From Crocodylus rhombifer (Eukaryota; Chordata; Crocodylia; Crocodylidae): a DNA stretch of 64,000 bases. The notes under the pieces are model-generated. The model searched no databases and had not been told where the DNA came from. It saw only the letters and a list, made by a program, of their open reading frames with translations. The position numbers and the translations under genes were made by a program. Below, piece by piece: positions 46,482-57,300 of the stretch. The stretch lies in assembly GCA_038503035.1 (NCBI GenBank), contig JAVSML010024015.1, positions 235,870 to 299,869 of the forward strand, read 5' to 3'. The number at the start of each line of letters is the position of its first letter. The first letter of the stretch is position 1.

Positions 46482-47560
46482 AGATTTCTATTTCAATTTG
46501 CTGCAGCAAGAACCTGGGTATATATGTGGGAAGAAGGGCAAACAGTGCACTCCACACGAAAGGGCTTGGTTTGGGTGTATTGAGAGTGGAAAGTCTAACA
46601 GGGAAGGGGAAGGGAGAGCAGCATTTTTAAGTGATTGTGGTGAGCAGCTGCAATCTTGGGTTTTGTGATGGGAGGCTGCACTGCAGAATAAGAGGAAATG
46701 GAACTGGGAAAGAGAACTTGCTTGTATTTGCTGTTGCCAACCCTGGCCACTTTTGGTGATCTAGATGAGGCTGCTGGAATGTGGCTAAGCAGTAGGGCTG
46801 AAACCATCTTGGCAACTATATGAATTTTGTAACTGTTACTTGTGGCATCTGAGAAAAAAAGTTTCAAGCAAGCAGCATGCCAAGCAAAAACAATTCCTAA
46901 TCTCTGTAATTTAGGTGAAGCAAGAGGGGCAAAACAGAAAACAGCTTGACAGAAGTCCTAAGCGTGAGGTTTAATTATAAATAGCCTCCTGGTAAATAAC
47001 CAAAATTGTATATGAAAAAGATAGGCAAATGCTACACCCTTAATTACACTGATGATGATTAGTAAACCATGTCATCTCATGTAGTTCATGTACTGTGATA
47101 GTGTCACTGTATACTTATGCTAAATTTTCTTAAACTGGAGAAATTTGACAGATAAATAGGAGGGGAGAAAAGGGGCAGCTACATTAGCATGACCAGAAAC
47201 AGTCCCAGTTGCTTGGCTGCAGCAGCAGCAGTTGTTCCCTCCTCCACCCCCTCCCTCCAAAAAAAAATAAAATAAAAAAAAAAAAAAATTCAGTGCCTGG
47301 GCTGCTTCCCCAGTTGCCCTGCTGTAGTTACTTCATGGTCATGCAAAGTATTGTAAAGAAAGAAAAATAAAAGTGATGTAAAGTAAATTTTAACACAAAA
47401 GCATGCATGCATGCAAGGTTATTCTCATTTCTGTTGGAAAGTGGGTGGTGTTAGCTGCCTTGTGAGCAGTGTTCAGTCTTCTAGTTTGGTTGTGCTGGTG
47501 TACCTGGATCTCAGAAAAGTCCTAGCTCCTTGGAACTAGATTACATGAAAACTTCCCTGT
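46482..47560. other. Intergenic sequence with poly-A tract
   Basis: A near-pure A run lies at 47261-47288. Otherwise mixed sequence without recognised features. Confidence 0.35.
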
Positions 47561-48330
47561 TCTGCTGACTGTGGGGTCATCCAGGCCATGCCCCATTTTG
47601 GCTTGTTGCCAGTACCTCCTGGTAAGGTGTTCTCTAGGCATAGGTGGATTAATGCACAGGCCTGCAGGCCCCTGCCAACTGGGGGGGGGGGGGGGGCGAG
47701 GGCAGATCCTTTGGAAAATGACAGGTTCCCCTTGCAGGCAGGCAGCATTCTAGGCTGCAAGGGGGCCTGCTTGGGGCTACTGGGAGCAGGACACAGGGGG
47801 TGGGGGGTGGTGTCATGTGCATGTGCATAGCCGCATACATGCACATGGCCTTGAACACAGCTGGGCAGCATAGAGAGCAGCTCCCTTCAGGTAAGTGTAT
47901 GAGGAGGGAAGGGGCTGGCGCCATGGGTGCTGCCCAGCCAGAGCATGGGACCCAGGGCTGGTGCAGGGATTGGGACAGAGTTGCTGCCTGCACCCCTGAG
48001 GGGAGGCATGATGGGAGGGATGTGCTCCCCAAACTTATGTATGGGGCGGATGCAGGCTGCTTGCTTAGACTCGGGACTCTCTGCTCTGCTGCCTTTGCTC
48101 TGGGGGCCCCACACCCACTGTGCATCTGTTACCTGCTTGGCAGCAGGCAGTGAATTGTGCCCTCCACTTCTGGGAGGGCAGGGGGTGTGCAGCCAGTGCA
48201 GGACTCCTGGGGCAAAGGCAGCAGTGTGGAGAGCCCTGAGCCTACAGCAGGCAGCCCACCTCTGCCCTCTGCCCTATCAAACCATCCTAATACAAATTTG
48301 TTGTCTAGTCTCCTAGCAAAAATACACGTA
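47561..48330. repeat. GC-rich block with poly-G run, probably an interspersed repeat
   Basis: The block is much more GC-rich than its surroundings and holds a run of 17 G at 47680-47696. Open frames appear on both strands in several phases, which is what GC-rich noncoding DNA gives. The GGATTAATGCACAGGCCTGC text recalls DNA-transposon-derived repeats, but I found no paired ends. Confidence 0.35.
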
Positions 48331-48368
48331 CTTGGCTTGGCTTGGTTCGGCTTGGCTCAGCTCAGCTC
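48331..48368 (+). repeat. GGCTT/GGCTC pentanucleotide repeat
   Basis: CTTGGCTTGGCTTGGTTCGG followed by CTTGGCTCAGCTCAGCTC is a short imperfect tandem repeat with a 5-bp unit, ending where the next CR1 fragment begins. Confidence 0.75.
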
Positions 48369-48667
48369 TGGCATTTTTTCACCAGAGCGCCCCAAGGGAT
48401 GACTAGGTCGAATGGTCACAAACTCCTGCAAGACCGTTTCAGGCTGGACATAAGGAAGAATTTCTTTACTGTCCGAGCCCCCAAGGTCTGGAACAGTCTG
48501 CCAGCGGAGGTGGTTCAAGCGCCTACATTGAACACCTTCAAGAGTAAATTGGATGCTTATCTTGCTGGGATCCTATGACCCCAGCTGACTTCCTGCCCTT
48601 TGGGCAGGGGGCTGGACTCGATCTCCCGAGGTCCCTTCCAGCCCTAATGTCTATGAAATCTATGAAA
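48369..48667 (+). mobile_element. CR1 LINE 3' end, well preserved
   Basis: An uninterrupted frame encodes TRAPQGMTRSNGHKLLQDRF, RLDIRKNFFTVRAPKVWNSL and a KSKLDAYLAGIL stop, the C-terminus of CR1 ORF2. Then follow GACTCGATCTCCCGAGGTCC, TTCCAGCCC and a (TCTATGAAA)2 tail. The preserved frame and CpGs suggest a younger copy than those in the GPBP1 introns. Confidence 0.9.
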
Positions 48668-49620
48668 CTGTGGCGTGCCTGATGCTGCATAGATGAGGAG
48701 CATCACCTCCCTTGATCTGTTGGTCATGCATCTGCTAATATACGATAAGGTGTGATTGGCTTTGTTGATGGCTTTGTTATGCTGCCAGCTCATGTTTATC
48801 TTGGAGTCCACTATGGCTTCAAGATCCCTCTCAGCCTCTGAGCTGCTGAGGAGGTCATCCCCCAACCTGTAGGGGTGCTGGTGATTCCTCCTCCCTAGGT
48901 GGAGTACCTTGCATTTATCTTTGTTGAATTGCATCCTGTTTTGTTCTGCCCATTGATCCAAACTGTTCAGATCAGCCTGTATCTGCTCCCTCCCCTTGGG
49001 TATGTTAACTAATGTGCCACCCCACTCCCAGTGTGGCCAGGTCCACCCACCTTCCCCTGTGGGGAACAGAGAGGCCCATCCCACCCTTGGGAGTGGCAGC
49101 ACCAGGAGGGGAAGGGACACCTCCCTACTGTGGAGCCCAGGGCCTCCACTTCAAGAAGGATGTGGAGAACCTGGAGAGGGTCCAGAAGAGGCCAGGTTGG
49201 GGGCTTCAGTGGCCAGCCCTATGCAGAGAGGCTGTGGGACCTGAATCTCTTCAGTCTCTGCAAGAAGAGACTGAGGGGGGATCTTGTGGCCATCAACAGG
49301 GACTCGGGGAAAGTCTGTTCACCAGGGCCCCCCTTGGAGTCACCAGGACCAATGGCCACAAGCTGAGGGAGGATAGGTTTATGTTTAGGTTAGATAATAG
49401 GAAGACCTACTTCACTGTAAGGGTGGCCAGAGCCTGGAATAGGCTTCCCAGAGAGGTGGTGCTCTCGCCTTTCCTGGAAATCTTCAAGAGGAGACTGGAC
49501 AGGCACCTGGCTGGGGTCTTATGACCCCTCCCACCCCCAGTGCTCATTCCTGCCCATGGCGGGGGGTCGGACTAGATGATCTGTCTAGGTCCCTTCCGAC
49601 TCATTGATTCTATGAAATCT
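48668..49620. mobile_element. CR1 LINE with inverted 5' segment
   Basis: 48668-49028 reads on the minus strand: GGTLVNIPKGREQIQADLNS, NKDKCKVLHLGRRNHQHPYR and up to ASGTPQ (CR1 LVRPQ). About 49122-49620 reads on the plus strand and resumes at the next residues, YCGAQGLHFKKDVENLERVQ (CR1 LEYCVQFW-PHFKKD). It then continues through FTRAPLGVTRTNGHKL, FTVRVARAWNRLPREVVL and the 3' terminus at 49568-49619. The two parts are adjacent segments of one element in opposite orientation. About 95 bases of non-CR1 text lie between them. Confidence 0.85.
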
Positions 49621-50340
49621 TAATTTGCCACTGTCTCCAGTTCCTTATAGTACAGGGGCATAGATTATCCAAAACCCGACTGGCAGTTTCTGTCTGGCTG
49701 TGTCTTCCAAACTGTCCCTTGTGATTTGGCTTCATGGAGTCGGGCAGAATAACTGCAAGGAGCTTGCTTGAAGACATTTGATTTTCATAAAAAGAATTAA
49801 TGGAGGCAGCTTCCTGTGTTTCCCACAACCTCTCTAGGTCCTTGCAGCCAAGCTGTCTGAATCTTGTGTAACATTTCTAAGAAGCAGCCTCTTCTATCCA
49901 GCTATGTAGGTAATAATTTGCCATGGCTTAGTTACTGCAATGTCCCTTTCTCTGGTCTTGACTAATGCAATCTTGTCCTGCTCACCCCTGCTACAAAAAT
50001 TATTCTCCTAGACAATCTGGTTCTGCATAAGCTTCCAGATCCACTGAACCCCTCCCCTTGTTCCTGCATCTCTGTTGATTCAAAAAGAAGAATCTCTTCA
50101 TGAAATATCCCTATCCAATATGTCCATCTCTCATTCTCTGTCAAGATACTGCCTTCAGGCTTTAACTAGGCGATGATGCCAGTCTCCATGACCCACTAAC
50201 TACATTTTCAAACAAGTGCCTTCACACTTTCTTCCACACTGCCCTCAACCTCCCCAGAAACATCTGCAAAACTAACGTGTGATCCTCTTCAAAGTCTTCT
50301 TTGCTATCATGTCCATCATGTTTGTATTAAAGCAGACAAA
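49621..50340. other. Intergenic sequence, nothing recognised
   Basis: About 0.7 kb between two CR1 copies. CTGCTCACCCCTG near 49979 resembles a hAT terminus, but no partner end was found. Confidence 0.35.
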
Positions 50341-51055
50341 AACTGCCCAACCTAGTGAGGCAGTGGAATAGACTACCTAAGGAAATTGTGGACTCTCTGT
50401 CATTGGAGGTGTTTAAGGAGTTGGACAGACATTGATCAGGGATAATCTAGGTGTAGCCATGACACTGTTCGACTATATTTCCTGTGCTTCTGGACTTTGG
50501 TGGTTGCCACATAAGGTCGTGGGGGATTTTCCCCTGCCCCCCGCCTGCTGCTAAATGTCAGGGTTTGTTTGTTTTAAAGCCTTCCTCAGGGCATTGAGTG
50601 TTGACTGCAGTGAAGCCTGGGGATTTTGACTGGGGTGTACTCCTACTGTGCCTTAAACCTGGAAGTTCCTGGCTAGATTCTTGCCTGTCTGCTCAGGATC
50701 TCATATTTGGGATCAGGATACATTTTATCCCATGGTCAGATAGTGATGTATTGTGCAGGTTTTTCCTTCCTCTGTAGTGGGGGGCATGGCCATCTTCCTT
50801 GGATCTTTTGAGCATGGGTTAACAAATTTTGCAGCAGCGAGACATGGGCTGCTATGGTTCCCCTGATTTACCTCCGACAGATCCAGGATGTTGTGTTATG
50901 TCTGGGTGGATGTGTATTTTTGCTAGGAGGTTAGACAATGAATTTGTATAGGATGGTTTGATAGGGTTGCTTGTGATCCTGCCTCAGGCAATGGGTTGGA
51001 CTAGATGATCTCTAGAAGTCCCTTCCAATTCTAGCTTTCTATGGTTCTGTTATCC
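50341..51055 (+). mobile_element. CR1 LINE 3' end
   Basis: GGCAGTGGAATAGACTACCT encodes the WNRLP-like CR1 motif and is followed by TCATTGGAGGTGTTTAAG (LEVFK). The 3' terminus is GGACTAGATGATCTCTAGAA then GTCCCTTCCAATTCTA and TTCTATGGTTCTG. Between lies about 450 bp that is longer than in the other copies, so an insertion or subfamily 3' UTR is likely. Confidence 0.75.
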
Positions 51056-54000
51056 CTCTGTTGTTTCTATTCTTATGCCTTGTAAGTTCTCTTGTTTTGT
51101 TTCAGCAGTGATCCATGCTGTGGGGTCCTGGTCCATGTCTAGGGCTTCTAGGTAATATGAATAATAATAAGAAGAAGAGGAACGTTGTGCAGTCTTAAGT
51201 CTCCTGGTCTTGTCACCTCCAATGTAGAGGCCCACACAACCAGACTAAATGGAGTGTATTGTTCTGGGGTTTTTGATGGCTGAGTTGCTCATAATTGAAT
51301 TATAATTAGCAAGCTATAATGAGAAGGGCTGTTAACTTTTAATCATCAATAAGCCATCCTGCAGCACAATTGATCAGTAATGTACCCCACAAAACAGCAG
51401 ATGGTGCTGGAGATCTTTCTACAGAAAATAGTTCAGGAGGCTTTGTTCTTGCTTCTGATCTTATTTATCCTGGTCTTACCCATGGATTTTTGTACCGAGA
51501 TAAATATTGGTTTGGGGCATGGTAAATGTTTTCCCCCTTTTAAACCAATATAACTAATTATACTCATAGAACCCTGACTGGACATGATTATATTGATATA
51601 TAGGTGCCTTACCCAAATGTTTTTTTTTTTTCTTGCTTTCCCATTCAAGGATAGCTATATCTATATAATTGTCTGATGTAAGTATGTGGGGAAAGTCTCA
51701 GACCTAAAGCAGCATAACCTTTTTTACAAATAAGACCTTCCTCTGACTTTTTATGCCAGTGTAAAGCCAGTGTGTATTCTCCCAGGTAGTATGGTCATTG
51801 GTTTGAAGGAGAAACTGCACTTAGCTTTGATGAATAGCTTGGATAACTGATGTATGTTTTATTAAAGGAACAATGAATTAACAAGGCCAGTTGTATGCTC
51901 CACTTGGTTTAACAAAACAGTTTAGTATAAAGTTTCTATGTTGATGCTCCTAATTCCATTGAAATGTTGTGGCGGTATTGTTTTTATTAGCCTAATGATT
52001 GGGCTTTGAGATGGTGCTGCAGAACTCCAGTCATTTTTATCTGTGTACCTTGCAACCCGCTTAATTTGACAACCTGTTCAGCTATGTGCAGACACTTGCT
52101 CATTCTTTCAAGGCTACAGGACCTAAGTCGGCAAAGCATCTAGGTTCTAGTGTATTCTACATTTCCATAAGGCACTCAGTTGGAAATGGGTATTGTGGCA
52201 AGGGAAGAAGTGCTTTTATTCCAAAAAGTTTAAGATTCAGATTTCATCCGGCCATGCTGTTCGACTGACTAAAATCCTGACACTAGGGGACAGCAAAGGG
52301 TCATGCAGAATGCATATTTTTCTTTTATATATTTTTTTCAGGTGAGAATTCATCTCCTTGTCTAGCTCTGCGAAGAATTTGTCTGTCAATAAATATATGC
52401 AATTCATATTTTAAAGTAATCATTATTTTCCACTAGATTTTTATAAGGCATTTTTCATTCTCTTCACCTGATTTGCCTTGCAGATGGTCTATTTTCTTTT
52501 TCACTGTCCCAGATTTTAAGATGAGTTTTACTCTGCTGTTTTACTGCTGAAAGTGTACTTTCTGACAGAAAGCCAGCAGCACTTCTGTCAAGGAATTCTT
52601 GGGGCCTGTGACCCAGATTTTCCAAATTGGTTGGTCATAGAGTCAGACCCCAATATGTCACAGAGGCCTGACTCTACCCAGTTTTGAAATCTGAAGTTTG
52701 AAGTTGTCTCTTTGTTCAAAGGTGCTGAACAATCCCAACTCCCAGCCAAGAGGAGCCACAGATGCTCATTACTTCCAGAAATCCAAGCCCTCCTATTTAT
52801 ATGCCTAAATATGTATTTGAGAGCCTTATTATAGGTACCCATATTTGAAAATATTGGCTTAAATTCTTTAATTAATATTCTTTATTTTCTGCCTCTGGGG
52901 TGTCTCTAGGATTTGTCCTCCAGCTAAGAGACCTGGAATCATCTATTTCTGCAAAGGATACTTATGCAGTTGCACTAGTTGGGAAGGAGAGGCTGAAGGT
53001 CTCTCTAAAGAAATAATTATTTTCTGCAGCCTAGAAGCTTCAGTCTGGGATGTATCATGAATGAACCTGGCTAGAAATCCAGAGGCCCAAGTTCATTTGT
53101 AAGCTTTGGTCAATCCTGCAGCAGTGGAAAATGTCATTGTGCAAGCAGGTCACTTAGCTGCTGTTGCTTCGGGTTTTTAAAAATAATTAACATTTTATTA
53201 AGTTTTATATAAAAAAAAAAAATCAAAGAAGGGTTCCATGAATAATGGTTCCTATGTACTTGCTTAATGTAGAAACACTTGCTCTTTACATACCTCAGTC
53301 AGAACACACTGATATAGGAGAGACCAATTTTTACTTTGGAGGCCAACTGATGAAACAGGACTGCCTGCCGCTGCCTGAGCAAGTTCATCTGGCCCTCTGG
53401 AAGGTAGCATGACTTGCCTATTGCAGGTAGAAGACCTGGAGCTGGCTCTTCCTCTTCTTACTGTTTCCCTTTTGAAGGAAGTGGAGGATCAGCCACTTTG
53501 TTCCCATACTTTCCCTGCAAACATGGCAGGGTATCTGTTGCAGGGTCAGCATCTGAAAGAAAAGGGTGCCTTTTGCACAATATAAATTTAGCTGCTAATG
53601 TGAAGAATGCTTTTACCTGGGTAATTAACATAGGAGGATCTTCCAGTGGTACATAATGAACTCCAACAGTTCAGGTGTACTGGGAGCCAGGGCAGTGTTG
53701 TCAGGGGTTTTCAGTGTCTTCCTGATTTCCAGTAGCCATCCTGACCTGTTTGGGCCATTAGCTACCAGCATAATTTAGAACAGCAGATAGTTCTAAGTTG
53801 TGCTCCGGGAATAGTACCTCTCATCTGATCTCCATGTGTAACCCCCCTTTGTGGCTGAGTATATGGTCCATTAAGTGAATTTATTCAGGAAGAAAGAACG
53901 AGTGTGAGGGAATAGAAATTTCTCAAATCTGACCTGGGTTGAACCCTTAAATCATAAAACCATCACCAGTTGTAATAGTGAATTAAAATGCTTGTTTTAG

Positions 54001-55780
54001 GAGATACAGGAACCCTGAGATGGGAGTAAAAGATGCATTCCACATTAAACCTGGAAAGTCTAAAAGCAGCCCTTCTAGTCCAGGAGACTATAAAGTTGTA
54101 TTGTGTAGACAAGCCAGGAGAAGACAGGTTATTTAGCTATATCCTGCAGTATGAGGAGGGAAAGAGCACAGTTTTAACACTTTACTTAAGACTCATGATG
54201 GGTTTGCTGAAGTTCAGAGGTTCCATTGGTCAGATGCTATTGCTTGTGATTAATTAAACCACAAATTAACCCAATATCCTTTACTGTGCCAAGAAAGGAC
54301 ATGTTGTCAACTTACTTTCTTTATATATAAACAGGGAGGACTGCACAAAGTGGACTAAAATACAAAAAGTCAGGTGCCAAGACCATAAATAAGTGTGGTT
54401 GACTAGACACTCTTTCATTCAATGTATGCACCATGATAACTAGGGATGAGACAGACCCTAGGTTATTTTATAAGAATAAGTGTTATCATAGTCAAAGAGC
54501 TTCCCCTAGCAACCGATGTGATTTAGGAAGTCTGAGGCAGCTATTACAACTTTCATTCACCATTCTTCTCTATTTAGAGGAATTGGACAGTATGGCAAGA
54601 TGAAATACAGCAGCAACATACTATCAAGTCATAAATGTCACTGTACATTGTAATATAGGATACAGTATGCTGTGAAGATTTAAAACTTAAACAGTGAGGC
54701 TTTTAAAGTAAGTGATAGGGTGTAAGTTTTTTCTTTCTATTAAAAATAAATAAATAAATAAATAATCAAGGCTTTACTTTGTAAAAGAGAAATCCTACTG
54801 CAACCAAACTTTCATTAAAATATATTATAGAATTCTTTATTGTTACTAGGTGGGACTATTTTTGCAGGTAATCAACAAGGACAATCTGTAATCTCTTTGT
54901 AGGCAAAATTCCCTTTGAAGCTGAGTAGCATTTTTTTTTAATCTTATAAATGTGAGACCAATTCTTGGAATTCTTATGAATATAACTTTCTTTGGAATAC
55001 TGACATAGCTATCTCCTCCTCTGTAGGGCACTTGACTCTCTTGGTATAATCCACTAAGAAATATGTTGCTTATGCGTGTACTTATTAACAAAGGCACTAA
55101 AACCCAGATCTTCCGGGCTGAGTACAGATAGTCAAACATTTGAGACTGCAGCTTAAACAAACCTGCGAAGATTGAATCAATTCATAGATTGAACCAACAA
55201 GCAAGTGAACAGACTTCCACTTTTGATTCCAGAAATGCAGCCATGTGCCTGCAGTGGCCCAGGTCAGATGACAGGAGGCACTAGAGCACACCTCCCTGTT
55301 CTGCAGGAGCAGACGGCTTGAATCTGGAGGGGATCTGGGACAGAAGTTCAATAAACTGATTTAGATTAAACCAGTTAAGTCTGATACTATATCCATCCAG
55401 GTTTCTTAAACCAGTTTCAGCCATTCTGAAAGCAGTTTTGCTGCATTGAACTTCTGTTGTGTTACAGATTTGAATTGGTTTCCAATCACTTTGTTACCTG
55501 TCAGCTCCATGTTCTTGGGGGAACCCTGATACAGGACACAGACTGTCTGACTCACAAAGACTCACCCCCCCCCCCCAACCTAAACAGAAGACCTGAAGCA
55601 GAGACTGCAGTAAATTCTGGGATCAACAAAGCAGGGGAGTACTGCATGATAAGGAAGCTGTGTTCTAGATGCTAATCGACCCTCACACCCAGCTCAGCAT
55701 TTATCAGACCAGTTCTAATCTGGATTTACAAAGGACCCCCCCCCAGCCACACACACACAACTCTAAGCAAAAGTAAGTTT
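51056..55780. other. Gene-free stretch, no element recognised
   Basis: 4.7 kb of mostly AT-rich DNA with an AAAT microsatellite (54745-54765) and a poly-C run (55565-55576). Short open frames on both strands have no recognised protein similarity. I see no transposon ends. Confidence 0.4.
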
Positions 55781-55789
55781 AATAGGCAT

Positions 55790-57300
55790 CTCGGGCCGTA
55801 CATTCCCTGGTCCCACTATGGGAGGCCTATGTAAACTTAATTGGCTAAAACTCGGTTGCCGGGTTAGGGAATGCTGAGGCAATAGACCGAGTCAGAGGGG
55901 GTATGGGCAACATTTGAACAATGGCACAGGGTTCATCACAACGTCCAGCCAGCTGGAGCCCTGACCACAAGTGTTGTCATACTTTTCCCGAGACGACTGG
56001 TGGAAGTCCTCTCCACAACAGGTTATGAACACTCCAAGAATTGCCTTAAGTCTGGTAAAAGACTATAGTAAGTTCTAAAAAGTCATTCTAAGCTGAGGCT
56101 TGTTCACAGCAAGCAAAAATACAAAAACCCCTTGTCAATTAAAAGGGTGTTTCTAAAAACGCCAAGAGAGATATCTGCTATCCATAAAAATGTCAAGCTG
56201 GCTCCAAGTAGGTGTTTTACTGAGTATCAATCAAGTTCCTGGGATGTTCCACTCAGATAACCCCTTGTCAATGGAGAGGTTGTTTCTGAAAACACCAAGA
56301 AAGATATCTGCTATCCATAAAAATGTCAAAACAATTTGATTTACAATATTGACAATGCTTAAAAGAAACTAAACTGAGGGTATAAAATCTGTAAAAAGAA
56401 GCAGCAGTGTGGGGTGCTGACACCACTCGCTTTCTTCTGGAGAGGCTGCAGGAGGAACATCATCTCCCTTCAAGGATCGTGCTGAAAACTTTAACCTGTC
56501 AGCTTTGCAACCCGAGTGCCTTGGACTGGTGAGATCCCAGCTCTCTCTCTCTTTTCTCTTCTCTCCCTCTAAGCATAGATTTCTGAACTTGAACTGTGTT
56601 AGTTAAGCTTGAGCTAAGTTTCCCCAAATACTTAGTGAAACCAGGGTATACTGTGACTGTTTGTGTTTGTTTTTCCTTTGCGTGCATATCACTACTAGTG
56701 TCAATATATATATTTCATCTACTTAGCAATAAATAACTTTTATAGTCAAACTGGTGGTAACTGGGTATATTTCACCTTCTTTACTTCTCTTTCCCCACTT
56801 GCTCTGTAGCAACCCCCCTCTTACCTAAGGTAAAGATCCCTGTGAAGCCCAGAAATACTGTGGGGTCTGCTCATCAAAAAAAAACCTAAAAGATTGGGAC
56901 GTGCTGAGTTTGAAACGCATAAGGGGATCAGCTTGTACAGGCTGATTGCCCCAGTTTGGCTCAGACGTGCCCTAATGAACTGAATGCTGGCCCATGAGGG
57001 TGTCATCTGGACACCCGGCCGGATTCAGAGGTATTCTGTTTAACTGTGTGCTTGTGTCTGACTGTAGTTTATTGTTGCTCTGATGAACTGATTTTTGGCA
57101 TATGAGGGTGTCAGCCTGTCCATGCTGATCAACCCGGCCAGGTCAGGCGTGTCACGTTAATCTGTGTGTGTTTGTGTGTATGACTGATTTGGGGACTGGA
57201 GGAACCCAGCCCCACTGAACTGAGTCCTGCAAGATAGCTCCATTGGGGGTGAGGGCTTGCAGAAGGGAGAGATACAGCTTTGTATAGAAACACAAGTAAC
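55790..57300 (+). mobile_element. LTR-like region, possible endogenous retrovirus or solo LTR remnant
   Basis: A 71-nt block occurs twice with a 133-bp period (56126-56196 and 56259-56329, both ending ATCCATAAAAATGTCAA). It precedes a TATA box (TATAAAA, 56381) and, 347 bases further, a poly(A) signal AATAAA (56728). Duplicated block, TATA, then AATAAA is the layout of a retroviral U3-R. Downstream, 56918-57185 holds three degenerate units (GCATAAGGGGATCAG, GCCCATGAGGGTGTCA, GCATATGAGGGTGTCAG). No gag, pol or env frame follows, and TG...CA edges and a primer-binding site were not identified. Confidence 0.45.
56381..56387 (+). promoter_or_regulatory. TATA box of the LTR-like region
   Basis: GGGTATAAAATCTG lies 52 bases after the second 71-nt repeat. 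A transcription start about 30 bases on would fit. Confidence 0.4.

Noticed and set aside
47649..48316. Several overlapping frames of 75-158 codons on both strands
   Set aside because: They occur together in a GC-rich block with a poly-G run. Open frames in many phases at once are expected there, and no family is recognisable.
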